Source: Shimia isoporae
Lineage (GTDB): Bacteria; Pseudomonadota; Alphaproteobacteria; Rhodobacterales; Rhodobacteraceae
Assembly: GCF_004346865.1 (NCBI RefSeq)
Contig: NZ_SMGR01000001.1
Span: forward strand, 2,320,433 to 2,384,432
Direction of reading: 5' to 3'
Length of the DNA stretch: 64,000 bases
Position 1 is the first letter of the stretch, and each line of letters starts with the position of its first letter. The notes below the pieces were generated by a model, which saw only the letters and a program-made list of their open reading frames with translations, searched no databases and had not been told where the DNA came from. A program made the translations under genes and the position numbers. Shown one piece after another: positions 36,556 through 47,000 of the stretch.

Positions 36556-38982
36556 TTACCCGTGCAGACCAAGCCCGTTGGCGGTCTTCCAAATCCGCCA
36601 GTGGTCATGCGGCATGTGCGTGTGGCGTAGGCCAAAGGCGCGGAAGGCGTCGTTCACGGCGTTGGAGAAACAGGGCACTCCGCCCACATGAGGGCTTTCG
36701 CCGACGCCCTTCGCCCCAATTGGGTGGTGCGGACTTGGCGTCACGGTGTGATCTGTTTCGTAGTTCGGCACCTCCCACGCGGTGGGCAGGAAGAAGTCCA
36801 TCAGCGTGCCGGTCTTGACGTTGCCCATGTCATCATAAGCAATCTCTTGCCCCAGCGCGACGGCCAGAGCTTCGGTGAGGCCGCCATGCACCTGCCCTTC
36901 GATGATCATCGGGTTGATGCGTGTGCCACAGTCGTCCAGCGCATAGAAGCGGCGGATCTCGGTCACACCGGTGTCCACGTCGATGTCCATGACGCAGACA
37001 TAGGCACCAAACGGATAGGTCATGTTCGGCGGATCATAGTAGCTGACCGCCTCGAGACCCGGCTCAATGCCCGGAATAGCCTGATTATATGCGGCGAAGG
37101 CGATTTCCTTCATCGTCTTGAACTTCTCAGGCGCGCCTTTGACCACAAACCGATCCACGTCAAACTCGACATCATCGTCGTGCACTTCCAAGAGGTAAGC
37201 CGCAATCATCTGCGCCTTGGCGCGGATTTTACGACCAGCCATCGCTGTGGCTGCACCGGCCACAGGCGTGGAGCGCGAGCCATATGTGCCGAGACCATAA
37301 GGCGCGGTGTCAGTGTCGCCTTCCTCAATGGTGATGCTGTCCGCTGGCAAGCCAATCTCGGTTGCGAGGATTTGCGCAAAGGTGGTCGCGTGGCCCTGTC
37401 CTTGTGAGATGGTGCCGAGGCGCGCAATCGCGGAGCCAGTTGGGTGGATGCGGATTTCGCAGCTGTCAAACATCCCGAGACCAAGAATGTCGCAATTCTT
37501 GACCGGACCTGCACCGACGATTTCGGTGAAATGCGTCAGGCCAATTCCCATCAGCTTGCGGGTTTTGCCCGCCTTGAAGTCCTCGACCCGCTGCGCCTGT
37601 TCCGCGCGCAGACCGTCATAGTCCACTGCCTTCAGCGCCTTGTCCCACGCGGTGTGGTAATCACCGGAGTCATACTCCCAGCCTAGCGCGGATTGATACG
37701 GAAACTGCTCCTTTTTGATGAAGTTGATCCGGCGCAGCTCGGCCGCGTCCATGTTCAACTCTATCGCGAGGATCTCGATCATCCGCTCGATGAAATACGC
37801 CGCCTCGGTCACGCGGAAGGAACAGCGGTAGGACACGCCCCCCGGTGCCTTGTTGGTGTAGACGCCATCCACTGCCAGATAGGCGGTTGGGATGTCATAA
37901 GACCCGGTGCAGATGTTCATGAATCCAGCCGGGAATTTTGTTGGATCGGCGCAGGCGTCAAAGCCGCCATGATCCGCTGTGGTGTGACACCACAAGCCGG
38001 TGATCTTGCCCTCCTTGGTGGCGGAGATCTTGCCCTTCATCCAGTAATCGCGGGCAAAGGCGGTGGTCATCAGGTTTTCCATCCGGTCTTCGACCCATTT
38101 CACCGGAACGCCGGTGACGATGGAAGCGACAACAGAGCAGACGTAACCGGGGTATGCGCCCACCTTGTTGCCAAAGCCCCCGCCAATGTCTGGCGAGATC
38201 ACTCGGATGTTGTGTTCCTCAATGCCGGAGATGAGGCTGACCACGGTGCGGATTGCATGTGGCGCCTGGAACGTACCGTGTAGGGTCAACTTACCGTTCA
38301 CCTTGTCCATGGAGGCAACGCAGCCGCAGGTTTCCAACGGACATGGGTGAGTACGGTGGTAGTAAACCATCTCTTCGGCCACCACATCGGCCTCCTGAAG
38401 CACCTGTTCGGTAGCGTCTTTCTCGCCCACTTCCCACGTGAAAATGTGGTTGTGATGTTTGCGCGGACCGTGTGCGCCATCGGGCAGCGAGCCACCCTCG
38501 CCAAGCAAGTCTTCGCGCAGAACCACATCAGACTCCATAGCGGCAAAGGGATCAGTCAGAACCGGCAGTTCTTCGTACTCGACCTCGACCAGTTCCACGG
38601 CGTCCGCTGCAATGTAGCGGTCTTTGGCGACAACAAAGGCCACTTCTTGACCTTGGAACAGCACTTTGCCATCGGCCAGCACCATCTGTTTGTCGCCCGC
38701 CAAAGTAGGCATCCAGTGCAGCCCCAACGGCGCCAGATCTTCGGCGGTCAAGACGGCGATCACGCCGTCAAGCGCCAAGGCGGCGGAGGCGTCAATCGAG
38801 ACAATTTTTGCGTGCGCGTATGGCGAGCGCACGAAGTCGCCCTGCAACATGCCGGGCAACTTGATGTCATCGACGTAGTTGCCTTTGCCTTGGGTAAACC
38901 GGGCATCTTCGACCCGTTTGCGCTTGCAGCCCATGCCGCCCAGCGCGTCGGCGCGTTCCTCGCGGGATAGCTCCTTGTTCAT
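36556..38982 (-). CDS. coxL: Aerobic CO dehydrogenase large (molybdenum) subunit, form I
   Basis: The 808-residue catalytic subunit, which oxidises CO at a Mo-S-Cu centre. The active-site loop is VSYRCSFR with the copper-binding Cys387, the form I signature; the usual alanine before YRCSFR is serine here. The catalytic glutamate motif [10 protein letters not shown] is near the C-terminus and GGFGNKVG marks cofactor binding. A form II enzyme would have AYRGAGR, so this is a form I, true CO-oxidising enzyme. The start overlaps the coxS stop by four bases. Encoded in the typical coxMSL order. Confidence 0.96.
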   Translation of the reverse strand: MNKELSREERADALGGMGCKRKRVEDARFTQGKGNYVDDIKLPGMLQGDFVRSPYAHAKIVSIDASAALALDGVIAVLTAEDLAPLGLHWMPTLAGDKQMVLADGKVLFQGQEVAFVVAKDRYIAADAVELVEVEYEELPVLTDPFAAMESDVVLREDLLGEGGSLPDGAHGPRKHHNHIFTWEVGEKDATEQVLQEADVVAEEMVYYHRTHPCPLETCGCVASMDKVNGKLTLHGTFQAPHAIRTVVSLISGIEEHNIRVISPDIGGGFGNKVGAYPGYVCSVVASIVTGVPVKWVEDRMENLMTTAFARDYWMKGKISATKEGKITGLWCHTTADHGGFDACADPTKFPAGFMNICTGSYDIPTAYLAVDGVYTNKAPGGVSYRCSFRVTEAAYFIERMIEILAIELNMDAAELRRINFIKKEQFPYQSALGWEYDSGDYHTAWDKALKAVDYDGLRAEQAQRVEDFKAGKTRKLMGIGLTHFTEIVGAGPVKNCDILGLGMFDSCEIRIHPTGSAIARLGTISQGQGHATTFAQILATEIGLPADSITIEEGDTDTAPYGLGTYGSRSTPVAGAATAMAGRKIRAKAQMIAAYLLEVHDDDVEFDVDRFVVKGAPEKFKTMKEIAFAAYNQAIPGIEPGLEAVSYYDPPNMTYPFGAYVCVMDIDVDTGVTEIRRFYALDDCGTRINPMIIEGQVHGGLTEALAVALGQEIAYDDMGNVKTGTLMDFFLPTAWEVPNYETDHTVTPSPHHPIGAKGVGESPHVGGVPCFSNAVNDAFRAFGLRHTHMPHDHWRIWKTANGLGLHG

Positions 38983-39473
38983 TCTGCCGCCTCCTTGGCT
39001 GCATTCATCTCGCTCGCGGCGGCGAGGATGGATTTCACGATGTTCTGATAGCCGGTGCAGCGGCAGATATTACCCGCCATGCCAAAGCGCACTTCTTCCT
39101 CAGTTGGGTTCGGGTTTTCTTCCAAGAGCTTGGACGCGCGGGTGATCATACCCGGCGTGCAGAAGCCGCATTGCAGCCCGTGGTGCTCTTTGAACGACTC
39201 CTGCAACACGTGCAGGCTATCGGGATTACCAAGTCCTTCGATGGTGGTGATGTCGGCCCCGTCGGCCTGCGCCACAAAGACGGTGCAGGATTTAACCGAT
39301 TTGCCATTCAGCGTCACGGTGCAGGCACCGCAGTGTGAGGTTTCGCACCCGATGTGCGGACCGGTAATGTTCAGCCGTTCGCGCAATGTATGGATCAGCA
39401 GTTCGCGTGGTTCGGCCAGAAATTCTTGTTCCTCACCGTTCACGGTCATTTTGATGTGTTTCTTATTGGACAT
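38979..39473 (-). CDS. coxS: Aerobic CO dehydrogenase small (iron-sulfur) subunit
   Basis: A 164-residue protein carrying two [2Fe-2S] clusters. The plant-ferredoxin type cysteines are in [13 protein letters not shown] and SCTVFVA; the C-terminal domain cysteines are in [10 protein letters not shown] and [11 protein letters not shown]. Electrons pass from CoxL through it to the FAD in CoxM. Lies 12 bases after coxM and overlaps coxL by four bases. Confidence 0.97.
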   Translation of the reverse strand: MSNKKHIKMTVNGEEQEFLAEPRELLIHTLRERLNITGPHIGCETSHCGACTVTLNGKSVKSCTVFVAQADGADITTIEGLGNPDSLHVLQESFKEHHGLQCGFCTPGMITRASKLLEENPNPTEEEVRFGMAGNICRCTGYQNIVKSILAAASEMNAAKEAAE

Positions 39474-39484
39474 GTCTTTCTCCC

Positions 39485-40339
39485 TCAGGCCCGCGACCAG
39501 GCTGTTTCGATGGCGCGGCGCAGGATGATGGTTGCGGCGTGGCGTTTGAATTCGACCGGGCCTCGGTTGTCGTCGGTCGGGTCGATGTCACCCAGCATGG
39601 CGGCAACGGCGGCGGCGATGGCCGCGTTGTCCAAGGACGTGCCCACCAGCGCCTCGGCGGCGGCTTCGGACCAGATAGGCGTGTCGCTCAGGTTGGTCAT
39701 CGCAATGGAGGCCGCAGCGCATGCGCCATCTGTCTTGGTGATCAGCACAGCAGCAGCAGCAGTGGCATAGTCGCCGATTTTGCGTTTCTGCTTTTCGTAG
39801 GCGTAGCCGCCTTTGGGCGCAGCGAAAGACACGGCAGTCAGGACTTCATCGTCCTCCCGGTCGGTCATATAAGCGGCTTCATAGAAGTCACGCGCGGCGA
39901 CAGTACGCTCTCCATCTGGGCCTACCAATGTAAATGTGGCGTCGAGGCACTGCATCAAGCCAGGCATGTCATTGCCCGGATCGCCATTGGCGACATTGCC
40001 TCCAACCGTGCCCATGTAGCGCACCTGAGGGTCGGCAATCTGCAAAGACGCCTCGCGCATGATCGGCGCAGCGGCAGCGAGCGAGTCGTTGACGATAATG
40101 TCGTGTTGAGTGGTCATGGCTCCGATGATCACACGGTCACTCTCGACGTTTATGCCGGACAGTCCATCAACGTCTTGCAAATCTATCAGGTGGGGAACAT
40201 CTGCCATCCGAAGCTTCATCATCGGAATTAAACTGTGTCCGCCCGCAATAACACGTGCATCGTCACCGTGCTCCTCGAGCACGGCTAACACTCCGGCCAT
40301 ATCTGTCGGCCTGTAGTATTCAAAGGCAGCTGGAATCAT
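39485..40339 (-). CDS. coxM: Aerobic CO dehydrogenase medium (FAD) subunit
   Basis: A 284-residue flavoprotein of the CO dehydrogenase/xanthine oxidase family. FAD motifs AGGHSLIP (near residue 33) and [16 protein letters not shown] (near 105) are intact. The ATG at 40339 follows GGGAGGAG; the frame extends seven codons further without support. First structural gene of the cox cluster; its upstream region carries the direct repeats described separately. Start of the probable coxMSLDEFG transcript. Confidence 0.95.
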   Translation of the reverse strand: MIPAAFEYYRPTDMAGVLAVLEEHGDDARVIAGGHSLIPMMKLRMADVPHLIDLQDVDGLSGINVESDRVIIGAMTTQHDIIVNDSLAAAAPIMREASLQIADPQVRYMGTVGGNVANGDPGNDMPGLMQCLDATFTLVGPDGERTVAARDFYEAAYMTDREDDEVLTAVSFAAPKGGYAYEKQKRKIGDYATAAAAVLITKTDGACAAASIAMTNLSDTPIWSEAAAEALVGTSLDNAAIAAAVAAMLGDIDPTDDNRGPVEFKRHAATIILRRAIETAWSRA

Positions 40340-40433
40340 TGCCTCTCCTCCCTTCAGCAATATTTCTGGCTGGGAGGAGGCTGCGTCCGCGACTAACCTA
40401 AATCTTCACTTAGCAACTTGTTTTCGCGACTTT

Positions 40434-40472
40434 TGCACGAAATGCGCCTGAGCCTGCACGAACTGCGCCTGA
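40434..40472. promoter_or_regulatory. 21-base-period direct repeat upstream of coxM (candidate LytTR site)
   Basis: Two copies of an 18-base sequence, at 40434-40451 and 40455-40472, differ at one base and are 21 bases apart, two helical turns. On the coding strand each reads TCAGGCGCA then (G/T)TTCGTGCA. They lie 95-133 bases upstream of the coxM start and just after the stop of the MHYT-LytTR gene. LytTR DNA-binding domains recognise tandem direct repeats spaced this way. Confidence 0.6.
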
Positions 40473-40483
40473 TGCGGCAGCTT

Positions 40484-41602
40484 TCACCCGAAGGCGGATT
40501 GCGCGTCTTTCAAATTTGACCGACTGACCGGAACGGGTGGCAGGTTGTTCTCGCCAAATGTACACTGACCCTTGTCCTTGCCTCGCTCGAAACGAACGAC
40601 TTTTTGAGGGTTTACGAGATAGCTTCGATGAACCCTTAGAAACCCAGTCGGCACGAGCCGCTTAACGGCTTCTGTGATGGGCCAGACGCAGAAGTACTTG
40701 TCTGTTGTTGTATAAACCTGGGTGTAATGCCCATCAGCACGCACGAAAACCACGTCTGGCGCCGCGACGAAAACCTTTCCGCCGTCGCGCTCACATGGGA
40801 TTCGGACAATCGCAGGTTCGTTGGCGGTTTGTGAGTCTTTCGCAGAATATTCGGGGGTGAAAGTCACCTCCTGAGCCATTCCACTATGCGCGGGCTCAAG
40901 GTAGGTAGTTCCGACCCACAAAAAGGCGCCGAAGATTACAAAGCTCGACAAAATCACACCTACCGCCATAACCTCGTTGCTTATCACGGGGCCGAATTCC
41001 CGAATGTTTTCTAGCGCGACAAAGTTGGTCCCGCTCATGGCAAGGAAATGCACCGAGAAAACAGCAGCACCGAAGCAAAAGGTACCGATGACAATCGTCC
41101 TGTTGGAACGCACGCTGTAGGCAACTCCAATTGCTAAAATGCAGAGAGCAATCGCCAAAATGGACGATCCTATCACCCCTGCCCCAGTATAAATCGGGCG
41201 ACACAACTGCATGCCTGCCATACCCACATAGTGCATGGTCAATATCCCAGCCCCAACAATTGCACCCGATGCGGCAATGGTCATTCGTGTTCGTGGAAAG
41301 AAGTGCAGCAACACCAACGCCAGAGCGACCATCAGTATTGCTATGAGGGCAGACGCCAGGGTAATCGCTGCGTCGTAGTAGAAAAGAATAGGCAACTTTA
41401 GACCTAGCATCGCCACAAAGTGCATCGACCAAATGCCGCCCCCCAGCGCGATTGCACCCAAGGCGACAGCCAGTTTCCGTTGTGAAACTGACTTTTCAGA
41501 TAGATCGCGCGTCAGCGACAACCCAGTTGCACCCGCAACGAGCGCCACGACGAATGATACGGCGACTAGCCACGGGTTATGTCCGAAGTCCAAGAATTCC
41601 AT
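40484..41602 (-). CDS. coxC: MHYT-LytTR membrane sensor/regulator, CoxC-like
   Basis: A 372-residue protein from the ATG at 41602 (a TTG at 41638 is possible; neither has a clear ribosome site). The N-terminal part is an MHYT domain of about seven membrane segments with the repeated motifs MHFVAML, MHYVGMAG and VHFLAMSG, which are thought to bind a metal and sense a diatomic gas. The C-terminal 110 residues form a LytTR DNA-binding domain (FVRADGHYTQVYT, FLRVHRSYLVNP). This is the architecture of CoxC and CoxH in Oligotropha, where coxC precedes coxM as it does here. CO sensing is inference. Confidence 0.85.
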   Translation of the reverse strand: MEFLDFGHNPWLVAVSFVVALVAGATGLSLTRDLSEKSVSQRKLAVALGAIALGGGIWSMHFVAMLGLKLPILFYYDAAITLASALIAILMVALALVLLHFFPRTRMTIAASGAIVGAGILTMHYVGMAGMQLCRPIYTGAGVIGSSILAIALCILAIGVAYSVRSNRTIVIGTFCFGAAVFSVHFLAMSGTNFVALENIREFGPVISNEVMAVGVILSSFVIFGAFLWVGTTYLEPAHSGMAQEVTFTPEYSAKDSQTANEPAIVRIPCERDGGKVFVAAPDVVFVRADGHYTQVYTTTDKYFCVWPITEAVKRLVPTGFLRVHRSYLVNPQKVVRFERGKDKGQCTFGENNLPPVPVSRSNLKDAQSAFG

Positions 41603-41662
41603 AGAGCGGACAATGCAGCAGCTAAATGTATTATTCAATCTTGGGCTGGAGCGCGAGCGAAC

Positions 41663-42673
41663 TTACCCGTTTTTGGTATCTTCCGGAAAACCTGTGTGTT
41701 CCGGTTTACACACCTGCGATTGCGCCTCAAATTTCGCTTCGAGGGCGCTCCATAATTCCTCGGGAATTTGATGTGACCAGGACCTCAGATTTCTGGAAAC
41801 GGAAGAAACCTTGGACGTGCCCAGAAGTGTCGACGCCACTAGCGGATGGCGCGCCGGGTATTGAAGCGCTGCGCTTGCGAGCGGAACTTCGAACCGCGCG
41901 CAGATTGCTTCCAGTTCACGCACCTGTTCCAACACGTCGGTATTGGCCGGGGCGTAGTCAAAAAACGCTCCCTCGATGGCTCCGGTTGCCAGAATTCCGG
42001 AATTGTAGACGCCGCCAATTACGATACCGACATCGTGCGCCGCACAAAGTGGAAAGAGTCGCTTGGTCGCGGACTGGTCGAGCAAAGTATATCGGCCGGC
42101 GAGCAGGATCAAATCCAGATCCATCCGACCGACCAGATCCTCGCAGATTCTTGTTGTGTTCACGCCCAAGCCAAAGGCCTTGATAACACCGCTTGATTTG
42201 AGCTCGACAAGTGCCCGCTGGCCACCTTCCAGAAGACTCGAGATGTGCTCCGGCGTGTCGGTGCCAACAGCTGGATCACCTATGTCGTGCACATAGAGAA
42301 TGTCGATACGATTTAGACCAAGGCGCTGAAAACTACCCTCAACAGACCGCATGATGCCGTCATATGAGAAGTCGAAATGTTGTTGGAAAGGCAATGGGTT
42401 AAAGAACCCGTTTGTTGGTGTCCTGGGATATCTATCCGGCGTGAGTATTCGGCCTACTTTGGTGGAAAGAAGCCATCCGTCCTTGTCTCTCAGAAAATCG
42501 CCTACGCGCCGTTCAGACATTCCATTTCCATAGTGTGGCGCTGTGTCGAAATACCGGAAACCTTCGTCCCAGGCTGCTTGAAGGACCTGTCGGGAGCCAG
42601 CCTCGGAGATTGGATGGTATAGACCGGCCAGAGCCGAGCAACCGAAGGAAAGACGGTGACGCTCATCCAGCAT
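41663..42673 (-). CDS. Aldo/keto reductase, L-fucose/D-threo-aldose 1-dehydrogenase type
   Basis: A 336-residue [16 protein letters not shown] carries the catalytic Asp and Tyr, LSTKVGRIL the Lys, and [11 protein letters not shown] the His. The family oxidises L-fucose, L-galactose or D-arabinose at C1 to the lactone. The ATG at 42673 is chosen because GGAGG lies seven bases upstream. It overlaps the upstream dehydrogenase gene end by 11 bases. Its close paralogue is encoded at 58083-59048, at the far end of the other sugar cluster. Last gene of the minus-strand cluster. Confidence 0.9.
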   Translation of the reverse strand: MLDERHRLSFGCSALAGLYHPISEAGSRQVLQAAWDEGFRYFDTAPHYGNGMSERRVGDFLRDKDGWLLSTKVGRILTPDRYPRTPTNGFFNPLPFQQHFDFSYDGIMRSVEGSFQRLGLNRIDILYVHDIGDPAVGTDTPEHISSLLEGGQRALVELKSSGVIKAFGLGVNTTRICEDLVGRMDLDLILLAGRYTLLDQSATKRLFPLCAAHDVGIVIGGVYNSGILATGAIEGAFFDYAPANTDVLEQVRELEAICARFEVPLASAALQYPARHPLVASTLLGTSKVSSVSRNLRSWSHQIPEELWSALEAKFEAQSQVCKPEHTGFPEDTKNG

Positions 42674-43703
42674 AAGCATCCTCCTCGGATAGCCTCACAA
42701 TCAGCTTAGTGATCTTTGACGGCATAGCATCCCACATCTCAAGTGCTTGATTTGCCTTCGAGAAAGGGAAGACTTGAGTGATGGTTTCGTCACACGGATA
42801 CGCGCCGCTTTCCACGAATGAGACCACATCCTCGAAATCTTGCTGTAATGCACCACGTGAGCCGAGGACGTCCAATTCCTTGGTCAGGATCAACTTGGTT
42901 TCATAGGTGACCGGAGTATTTGCATAGCCAATATAGACAACGCGCCCGACCGGAGCGACAACGTCGACGCAGGCGGTGAAGGTTTCCGCGAGGCCGACAG
43001 CCTCAATGGCCACAGGAACACCACGGTTTTCCGTCAGGCTGTTCAGCGTCGGTATTACGTCGGTATTACGACTGTTGACCACATGGGTTGCTCCAACTTT
43101 CTTTGCGACCCCAAGTTTGTCATCGTCGATGTCGATCGCAATCACCTCGGCGCCGCGCCGAACGCAACCGGCAATCACACCAAGGCCAATGGCACCACAT
43201 CCGAACACGGCCACAACTTCGCCCTTTGCGACTTCGGCTCGGCTTACGGCGTGGAAACCTACGGCCATCGGTTCGATCAAGGCCAAGTGGTTCAGATCGC
43301 TAACGCTGGAAGTCACAATCCGCTGCCACGGCACGGAAATCATATCGGTCAGCGCACCTTCGCGCTGGACTCCCATCGTTTGGTTGTTGCGGCAGGCATT
43401 TATCCGCCCTGAAACGCAGGCAGGACAGTTGCCACAGTTTTTGTAGGGATTGAGAGTGACAGCCTGTCCGACGAAGAATTTCTCGGGCACATCTGCACCG
43501 GTTTCTACAATGGTCGCCGCAATTTCATGCCCGGGTATACGCGGATAACTCACCAATGGGTTTCGCCCGCGGTAAGTGTTGAGATCCGACCCGCAAAGGC
43601 CGATCCGCTCTACTCGCAACAAGATGTCACCTACCCCGGGTACGGGAACATTGGCAGTCCCAAAACGGGTTTGGCCCGGGCCGTCGATATAAAAAGCGCG
43701 CAT
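42663..43703 (-). CDS. Zinc-dependent alcohol dehydrogenase (sugar acid/polyol type)
   Basis: A 346-residue medium-chain dehydrogenase. The catalytic zinc site is in GLCGSDLN and GHEIAAT, the structural zinc cysteines in CGNCPAC and INAC, and the nucleotide motif is [12 protein letters not shown]. The ATG at 43703 gives the standard N-terminus ([10 protein letters not shown]); the frame is open to 43871 inside the SDR gene. Paralogous to the dehydrogenase at 53148. It probably oxidises a hydroxyl of a keto-deoxy sugar acid; the substrate is not identifiable. Four bases after the SDR stop. Confidence 0.88.
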   Translation of the reverse strand: MRAFYIDGPGQTRFGTANVPVPGVGDILLRVERIGLCGSDLNTYRGRNPLVSYPRIPGHEIAATIVETGADVPEKFFVGQAVTLNPYKNCGNCPACVSGRINACRNNQTMGVQREGALTDMISVPWQRIVTSSVSDLNHLALIEPMAVGFHAVSRAEVAKGEVVAVFGCGAIGLGVIAGCVRRGAEVIAIDIDDDKLGVAKKVGATHVVNSRNTDVIPTLNSLTENRGVPVAIEAVGLAETFTACVDVVAPVGRVVYIGYANTPVTYETKLILTKELDVLGSRGALQQDFEDVVSFVESGAYPCDETITQVFPFSKANQALEMWDAMPSKITKLIVRLSEEDAYAG

Positions 43704-43707
43704 TGTG

Positions 43708-44466
43708 TCAGAATCCGGAGACTGCGCCACCGTCCACGGCCAACACCTGACCTGTGACGAATTTCGCGGCGCGAGATGAAAGATAAGTAGCGGCCCATCC
43801 AATGTCTGATGGCTCGCCCATGCCACCCAAAGGTGTTCGGGAAAGGATCTTTGCCTTGCGAGGTGGGTCATTGTTGAGCGCGGCGTCCGTCATGGCTGAA
43901 CTGATCCATCCCGGCGCGATAGCGTTTGCTCGGACACCCATTGGGCCGGCCTCCGCAGCTGTGCCGCGCACCAATCCCAAAACGGCTGATTTAGCCGCAG
44001 TGTATCCGATCACCTGCGGGATCGAGAGGTAGGATGCCATTGATGCAATGAAGAGAACGCTGCCCTCTCTCTCCGCCAGCGCTGGCAAGGCCAGACGTGT
44101 TAGATTGAACGCGGCGAGCACGTGGACATCCAAAACACTCTGAACGTCAGCTTGCGAGGTTTCCAAGAGCGACTTTTTTAGGTGATTGCCCGCATTGTTT
44201 ATCAGAATGTCCAGACCGCCAAACATGTCGACACAACAATCAACCGCTGACCGACAAGCGGCCTCGTTCGTCACATCGGCTACGAAGTACCTCGCAGAAT
44301 CGCCAAGCTGTTCGACCGCTGCTGCAAGTTTGGACTCGGTTTGACCGATCAACAGAACACGGGCGCCGGAATTTACAAAACACTGAGCAATTCCGAACCC
44401 GATGCCGCTACCACCTCCAGTGATCAGCGCGATCTTGCCATCAAGATCAAAAGGCGAACCGGTCAT
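43708..44466 (-). CDS. Short-chain dehydrogenase/reductase (sugar pathway)
   Basis: A 252-residue SDR with the cofactor motif [11 protein letters not shown] (residues 17-27), NNAG and the catalytic Tyr-Lys pair in GYTAAKSAV. It overlaps the ABC ATPase gene by four bases. Its paralogue is at 54178. In L-fucose oxidation an SDR of this kind oxidises 2-keto-3-deoxy-L-fuconate; that role is inferred from neighbours. Confidence 0.88.
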   Translation of the reverse strand: MTGSPFDLDGKIALITGGGSGIGFGIAQCFVNSGARVLLIGQTESKLAAAVEQLGDSARYFVADVTNEAACRSAVDCCVDMFGGLDILINNAGNHLKKSLLETSQADVQSVLDVHVLAAFNLTRLALPALAEREGSVLFIASMASYLSIPQVIGYTAAKSAVLGLVRGTAAEAGPMGVRANAIAPGWISSAMTDAALNNDPPRKAKILSRTPLGGMGEPSDIGWAATYLSSRAAKFVTGQVLAVDGGAVSGF

Positions 44467-45974
44467 GCCATTAGCCTCCCGATTTCGCGGCTGACGTCCT
44501 CGTAAGGTAGGCCTGAAGTTGCAATTCCATCCACTTCGCCCGTAATGCGCTTTTCCTTGAAAACAAGAATACGGGTCGCGAGAGAGATCATTTCAGGCAT
44601 GTCAGAAGATATCAGAATGATGGACTTACCCTGCTCATTCGCAAGGTCCCAAATGATCTTGTGAATCGTAGACTTGGCACCGACGTCTACGCCGACACTG
44701 GGTTCATCAATAATCAGAATGTCGCAATCGGCGGCCAGCCATTTTGCTATAGAAATCTTCTGCTGATTGCCACCTGAGAGATTTCCGACAAGCTGATCCA
44801 CTCCGGTTGCACGCACATCGAGAGCGTCCATCATCCCGTCTGCCATCTCGCGTTGACGCCTTGGGTCGATCTTTCGGGAAATGGCATTACGCAAGCGCTT
44901 CCAGATCGTGATTGTCATGTTGGTTTCGATATCAAAGTCGAGAAAAAGCCCCTCTTCTTTGCGGTTCTCCGAAACATAACCGATGCTGTTCTTGCGGATG
45001 CTCTCCCCAACGCTTTTTGCATGGATTTCCAGCCCATCCTTGAACAGTTTTCCCCGTGTTTTGGGGTAGTGACCAATAATGGTTTTGGCCAACTCGGACC
45101 GCCCAGCGCCGACGAGCCCGTAAAAACCCAGGATCTCTCCTTTGCGCAGGTCGAAACTGGCGTCTTCTATGAGGCCGTCCGAGGTAACGCCATTGGCTCG
45201 CAGTGCGATAACAGTGTCATCGGCAGTCAAGGCCCCGAAGTTCTCTAGTTGGATGCGACGGCCGATCATCATTTCGATGATCTTTTCCTTGTCCATCTCC
45301 GCAATCGGGCGCGTGCCAACATGTCGACCGTCACGTAGCACGGAAACCATATCGCAGATCTCCAGAACCTCTTCGAGCTTATGAGAGACAAAGATCATGG
45401 TGATCCCCTTGTCCCGCAATTCGTGGATCAGCTCAAAGAGCTTTGCGACCTCGTTGGCGGTGATAGATGATGTAGGTTCATCCAACAGGATCACTTGTGC
45501 CTCGCGGCTGAGCGCCTTTGCAATTTGCACTAGTTGCTTTTGCGCCGCGCTCAATCCTCCGATCGGCAATTCCGGATCGAGGTGCAGACCTACTCTTGCC
45601 AGATACTGGGCAGCGTCACGGTTCATCTGCGCCCAGTCCAGACCGCCGCGTTTGCGATAGATTTCAAGCTTGTCCATCATAATGTTTTCCGCGATCGAAC
45701 TCTCGGAAAAGACTTGGATTTCCTGATTAACAATGGTGATACCGGCGGCCATACCTTCCTTGAGCGACCCAAGAGACAGCTTCTTACCATCCAGTGAAAC
45801 GCTGCCTTGATCAGGTTTGTGGATTCCACAAATTGCCTTGATCAGCGTGCTCTTGCCGGCGCCATTTTCGCCAAGAAGCGCGTGCACGTGCCCTGGTTCG
45901 AAAGTGATTGAAACATCATCCAGGGCTTTCACCCCCGGAAAGGACTTGGAAATGTTGGAAAGCGCCAAGGTCAT
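44463..45974 (-). CDS. Sugar ABC transporter ATPase, RbsA type (two nucleotide-binding domains)
   Basis: A 503-residue double ATPase. Domain 1: Walker A GENGAGKSTLIKA, degenerate signature GLSAAQKQLVQ, Walker B VILLDEPTSSIT. Domain 2: degenerate Walker A GLVGAGRSELAKT and intact signature NLSGGNQQKISI with LIIDEPSVGVD. This is the CUT2 arrangement of pentose, deoxyhexose and related importers. Overlaps both the permease and the SDR genes by four bases. Confidence 0.95.
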   Translation of the reverse strand: MTLALSNISKSFPGVKALDDVSITFEPGHVHALLGENGAGKSTLIKAICGIHKPDQGSVSLDGKKLSLGSLKEGMAAGITIVNQEIQVFSESSIAENIMMDKLEIYRKRGGLDWAQMNRDAAQYLARVGLHLDPELPIGGLSAAQKQLVQIAKALSREAQVILLDEPTSSITANEVAKLFELIHELRDKGITMIFVSHKLEEVLEICDMVSVLRDGRHVGTRPIAEMDKEKIIEMMIGRRIQLENFGALTADDTVIALRANGVTSDGLIEDASFDLRKGEILGFYGLVGAGRSELAKTIIGHYPKTRGKLFKDGLEIHAKSVGESIRKNSIGYVSENRKEEGLFLDFDIETNMTITIWKRLRNAISRKIDPRRQREMADGMMDALDVRATGVDQLVGNLSGGNQQKISIAKWLAADCDILIIDEPSVGVDVGAKSTIHKIIWDLANEQGKSIILISSDMPEMISLATRILVFKEKRITGEVDGIATSGLPYEDVSREIGRLMA

Positions 45975-46945
45975 TTCTTGCGACCCTTCCGCGCCCAGAT
46001 TTCACGGCCTCGATCCAAAAGGATCGTCAGCAGAATGATTGCGCCGAGGAAGGCTTGTTCAAAATAGACGTTGGCTTGCACGAGAATGAGGCCGTTCTTG
46101 ATCAGCACCATGATCAGGCCACCGCCAAAAAGACCAATTGCCGTTATGCGCCCCCCTTGCAACGCCGTTCCGCCAATAATCGCAACCGCGAAGGAAATGA
46201 TCAGCCAGTTTTGACCAATGGCAGGTTGGGCTGTGCCAAGACGGGAGACCCAAAGAAGACCGCCAACGGCGGCAAAGAATGCCGACAAAAGGTTCGCGCC
46301 CATGATGACGCGATGGGTGTTGATACCGGAAAGTTCCGCGGCTTCCTGGTTAGAACCGGTCGCCAGAAGTTGCCGCCCGAATACGGTATAGCGGAACATG
46401 TACCAGACGACGGCGAGTGTTCCGAGCATCAGATAGAAGAGATAAGGCAGGCCCATGAATTTTCCGCGCCCGATGGTGACAAATTCCTTGGGGATGCCGC
46501 GATAGGAATATCCTTCGGAGATACCGTAAACGAAGCCCGTAAAGATAAAGAGCGTGGAAAGCGTAACGATAAAGGAGTTGATGCCCAAAGTCGTCATCAC
46601 GAAACCGTTGAACCATCCGCAAAACAGCGCGACGGCCATGGCTCCTGCGAGCGCAGCGGGAAGCGGAAGTCCCATCGTGTCCACAAGATACCCAAACACA
46701 ACGGCTGTCAGGCCTGCTATGGCCCCAACAGACAGGTTCATGTTGCCTGTCACCAGCATGACAGCCTGACTAAGCGCGACAAAGATGTAGAGCGACTGCG
46801 TCCTTGTCAGGTTGAAAATATTGTATTGCGTCAGAAAGCTGTCGGAAGCGAGCGTGAACAACAGGATCAGCACGCCGGCGGCACCAAGGATGCCGGCATC
46901 TGCGCCAGTGATCACTTTGCCGGATTTCAGGGTTGAGAGAGCCAC
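45971..46945 (-). CDS. Sugar ABC transporter permease, RbsC type
   Basis: A 324-residue permease with about eight to ten hydrophobic segments and the CUT2 motif MNLSVGAIAGL after a VMLVTGN segment. It starts with GTG at 46945 behind GAGG. A hairpin separates it from the binding-protein gene 56 bases upstream. Confidence 0.92.
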   Translation of the reverse strand: MALSTLKSGKVITGADAGILGAAGVLILLFTLASDSFLTQYNIFNLTRTQSLYIFVALSQAVMLVTGNMNLSVGAIAGLTAVVFGYLVDTMGLPLPAALAGAMAVALFCGWFNGFVMTTLGINSFIVTLSTLFIFTGFVYGISEGYSYRGIPKEFVTIGRGKFMGLPYLFYLMLGTLAVVWYMFRYTVFGRQLLATGSNQEAAELSGINTHRVIMGANLLSAFFAAVGGLLWVSRLGTAQPAIGQNWLIISFAVAIIGGTALQGGRITAIGLFGGGLIMVLIKNGLILVQANVYFEQAFLGAIILLTILLDRGREIWARKGRKK

Positions 46946-46968
46946 GTTTATTTCCTCAAAGGCAGAAA

Positions 46969-46993
46969 GGGGCGGCGCGTATTTGGCCGCCCC
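46969..46993 (-). other. Intercistronic hairpin after the sugar-binding-protein gene
   Basis: GGGGCGGC and GCCGCCCC form a perfect 8-base stem around a 9-base loop. On the minus strand it is followed by TTTCT, so it may terminate part of the transcripts or protect the binding-protein mRNA. Confidence 0.65.
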
Positions 46994-47000
46994 AGTGGGT

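Noticed and set aside
45908..46936. A 342-codon plus-strand frame opposite the permease and ATPase genes
   Set aside because: It is antisense to the RbsC-type permease gene, reads as charged low-complexity protein without a family, and has no ribosome site.
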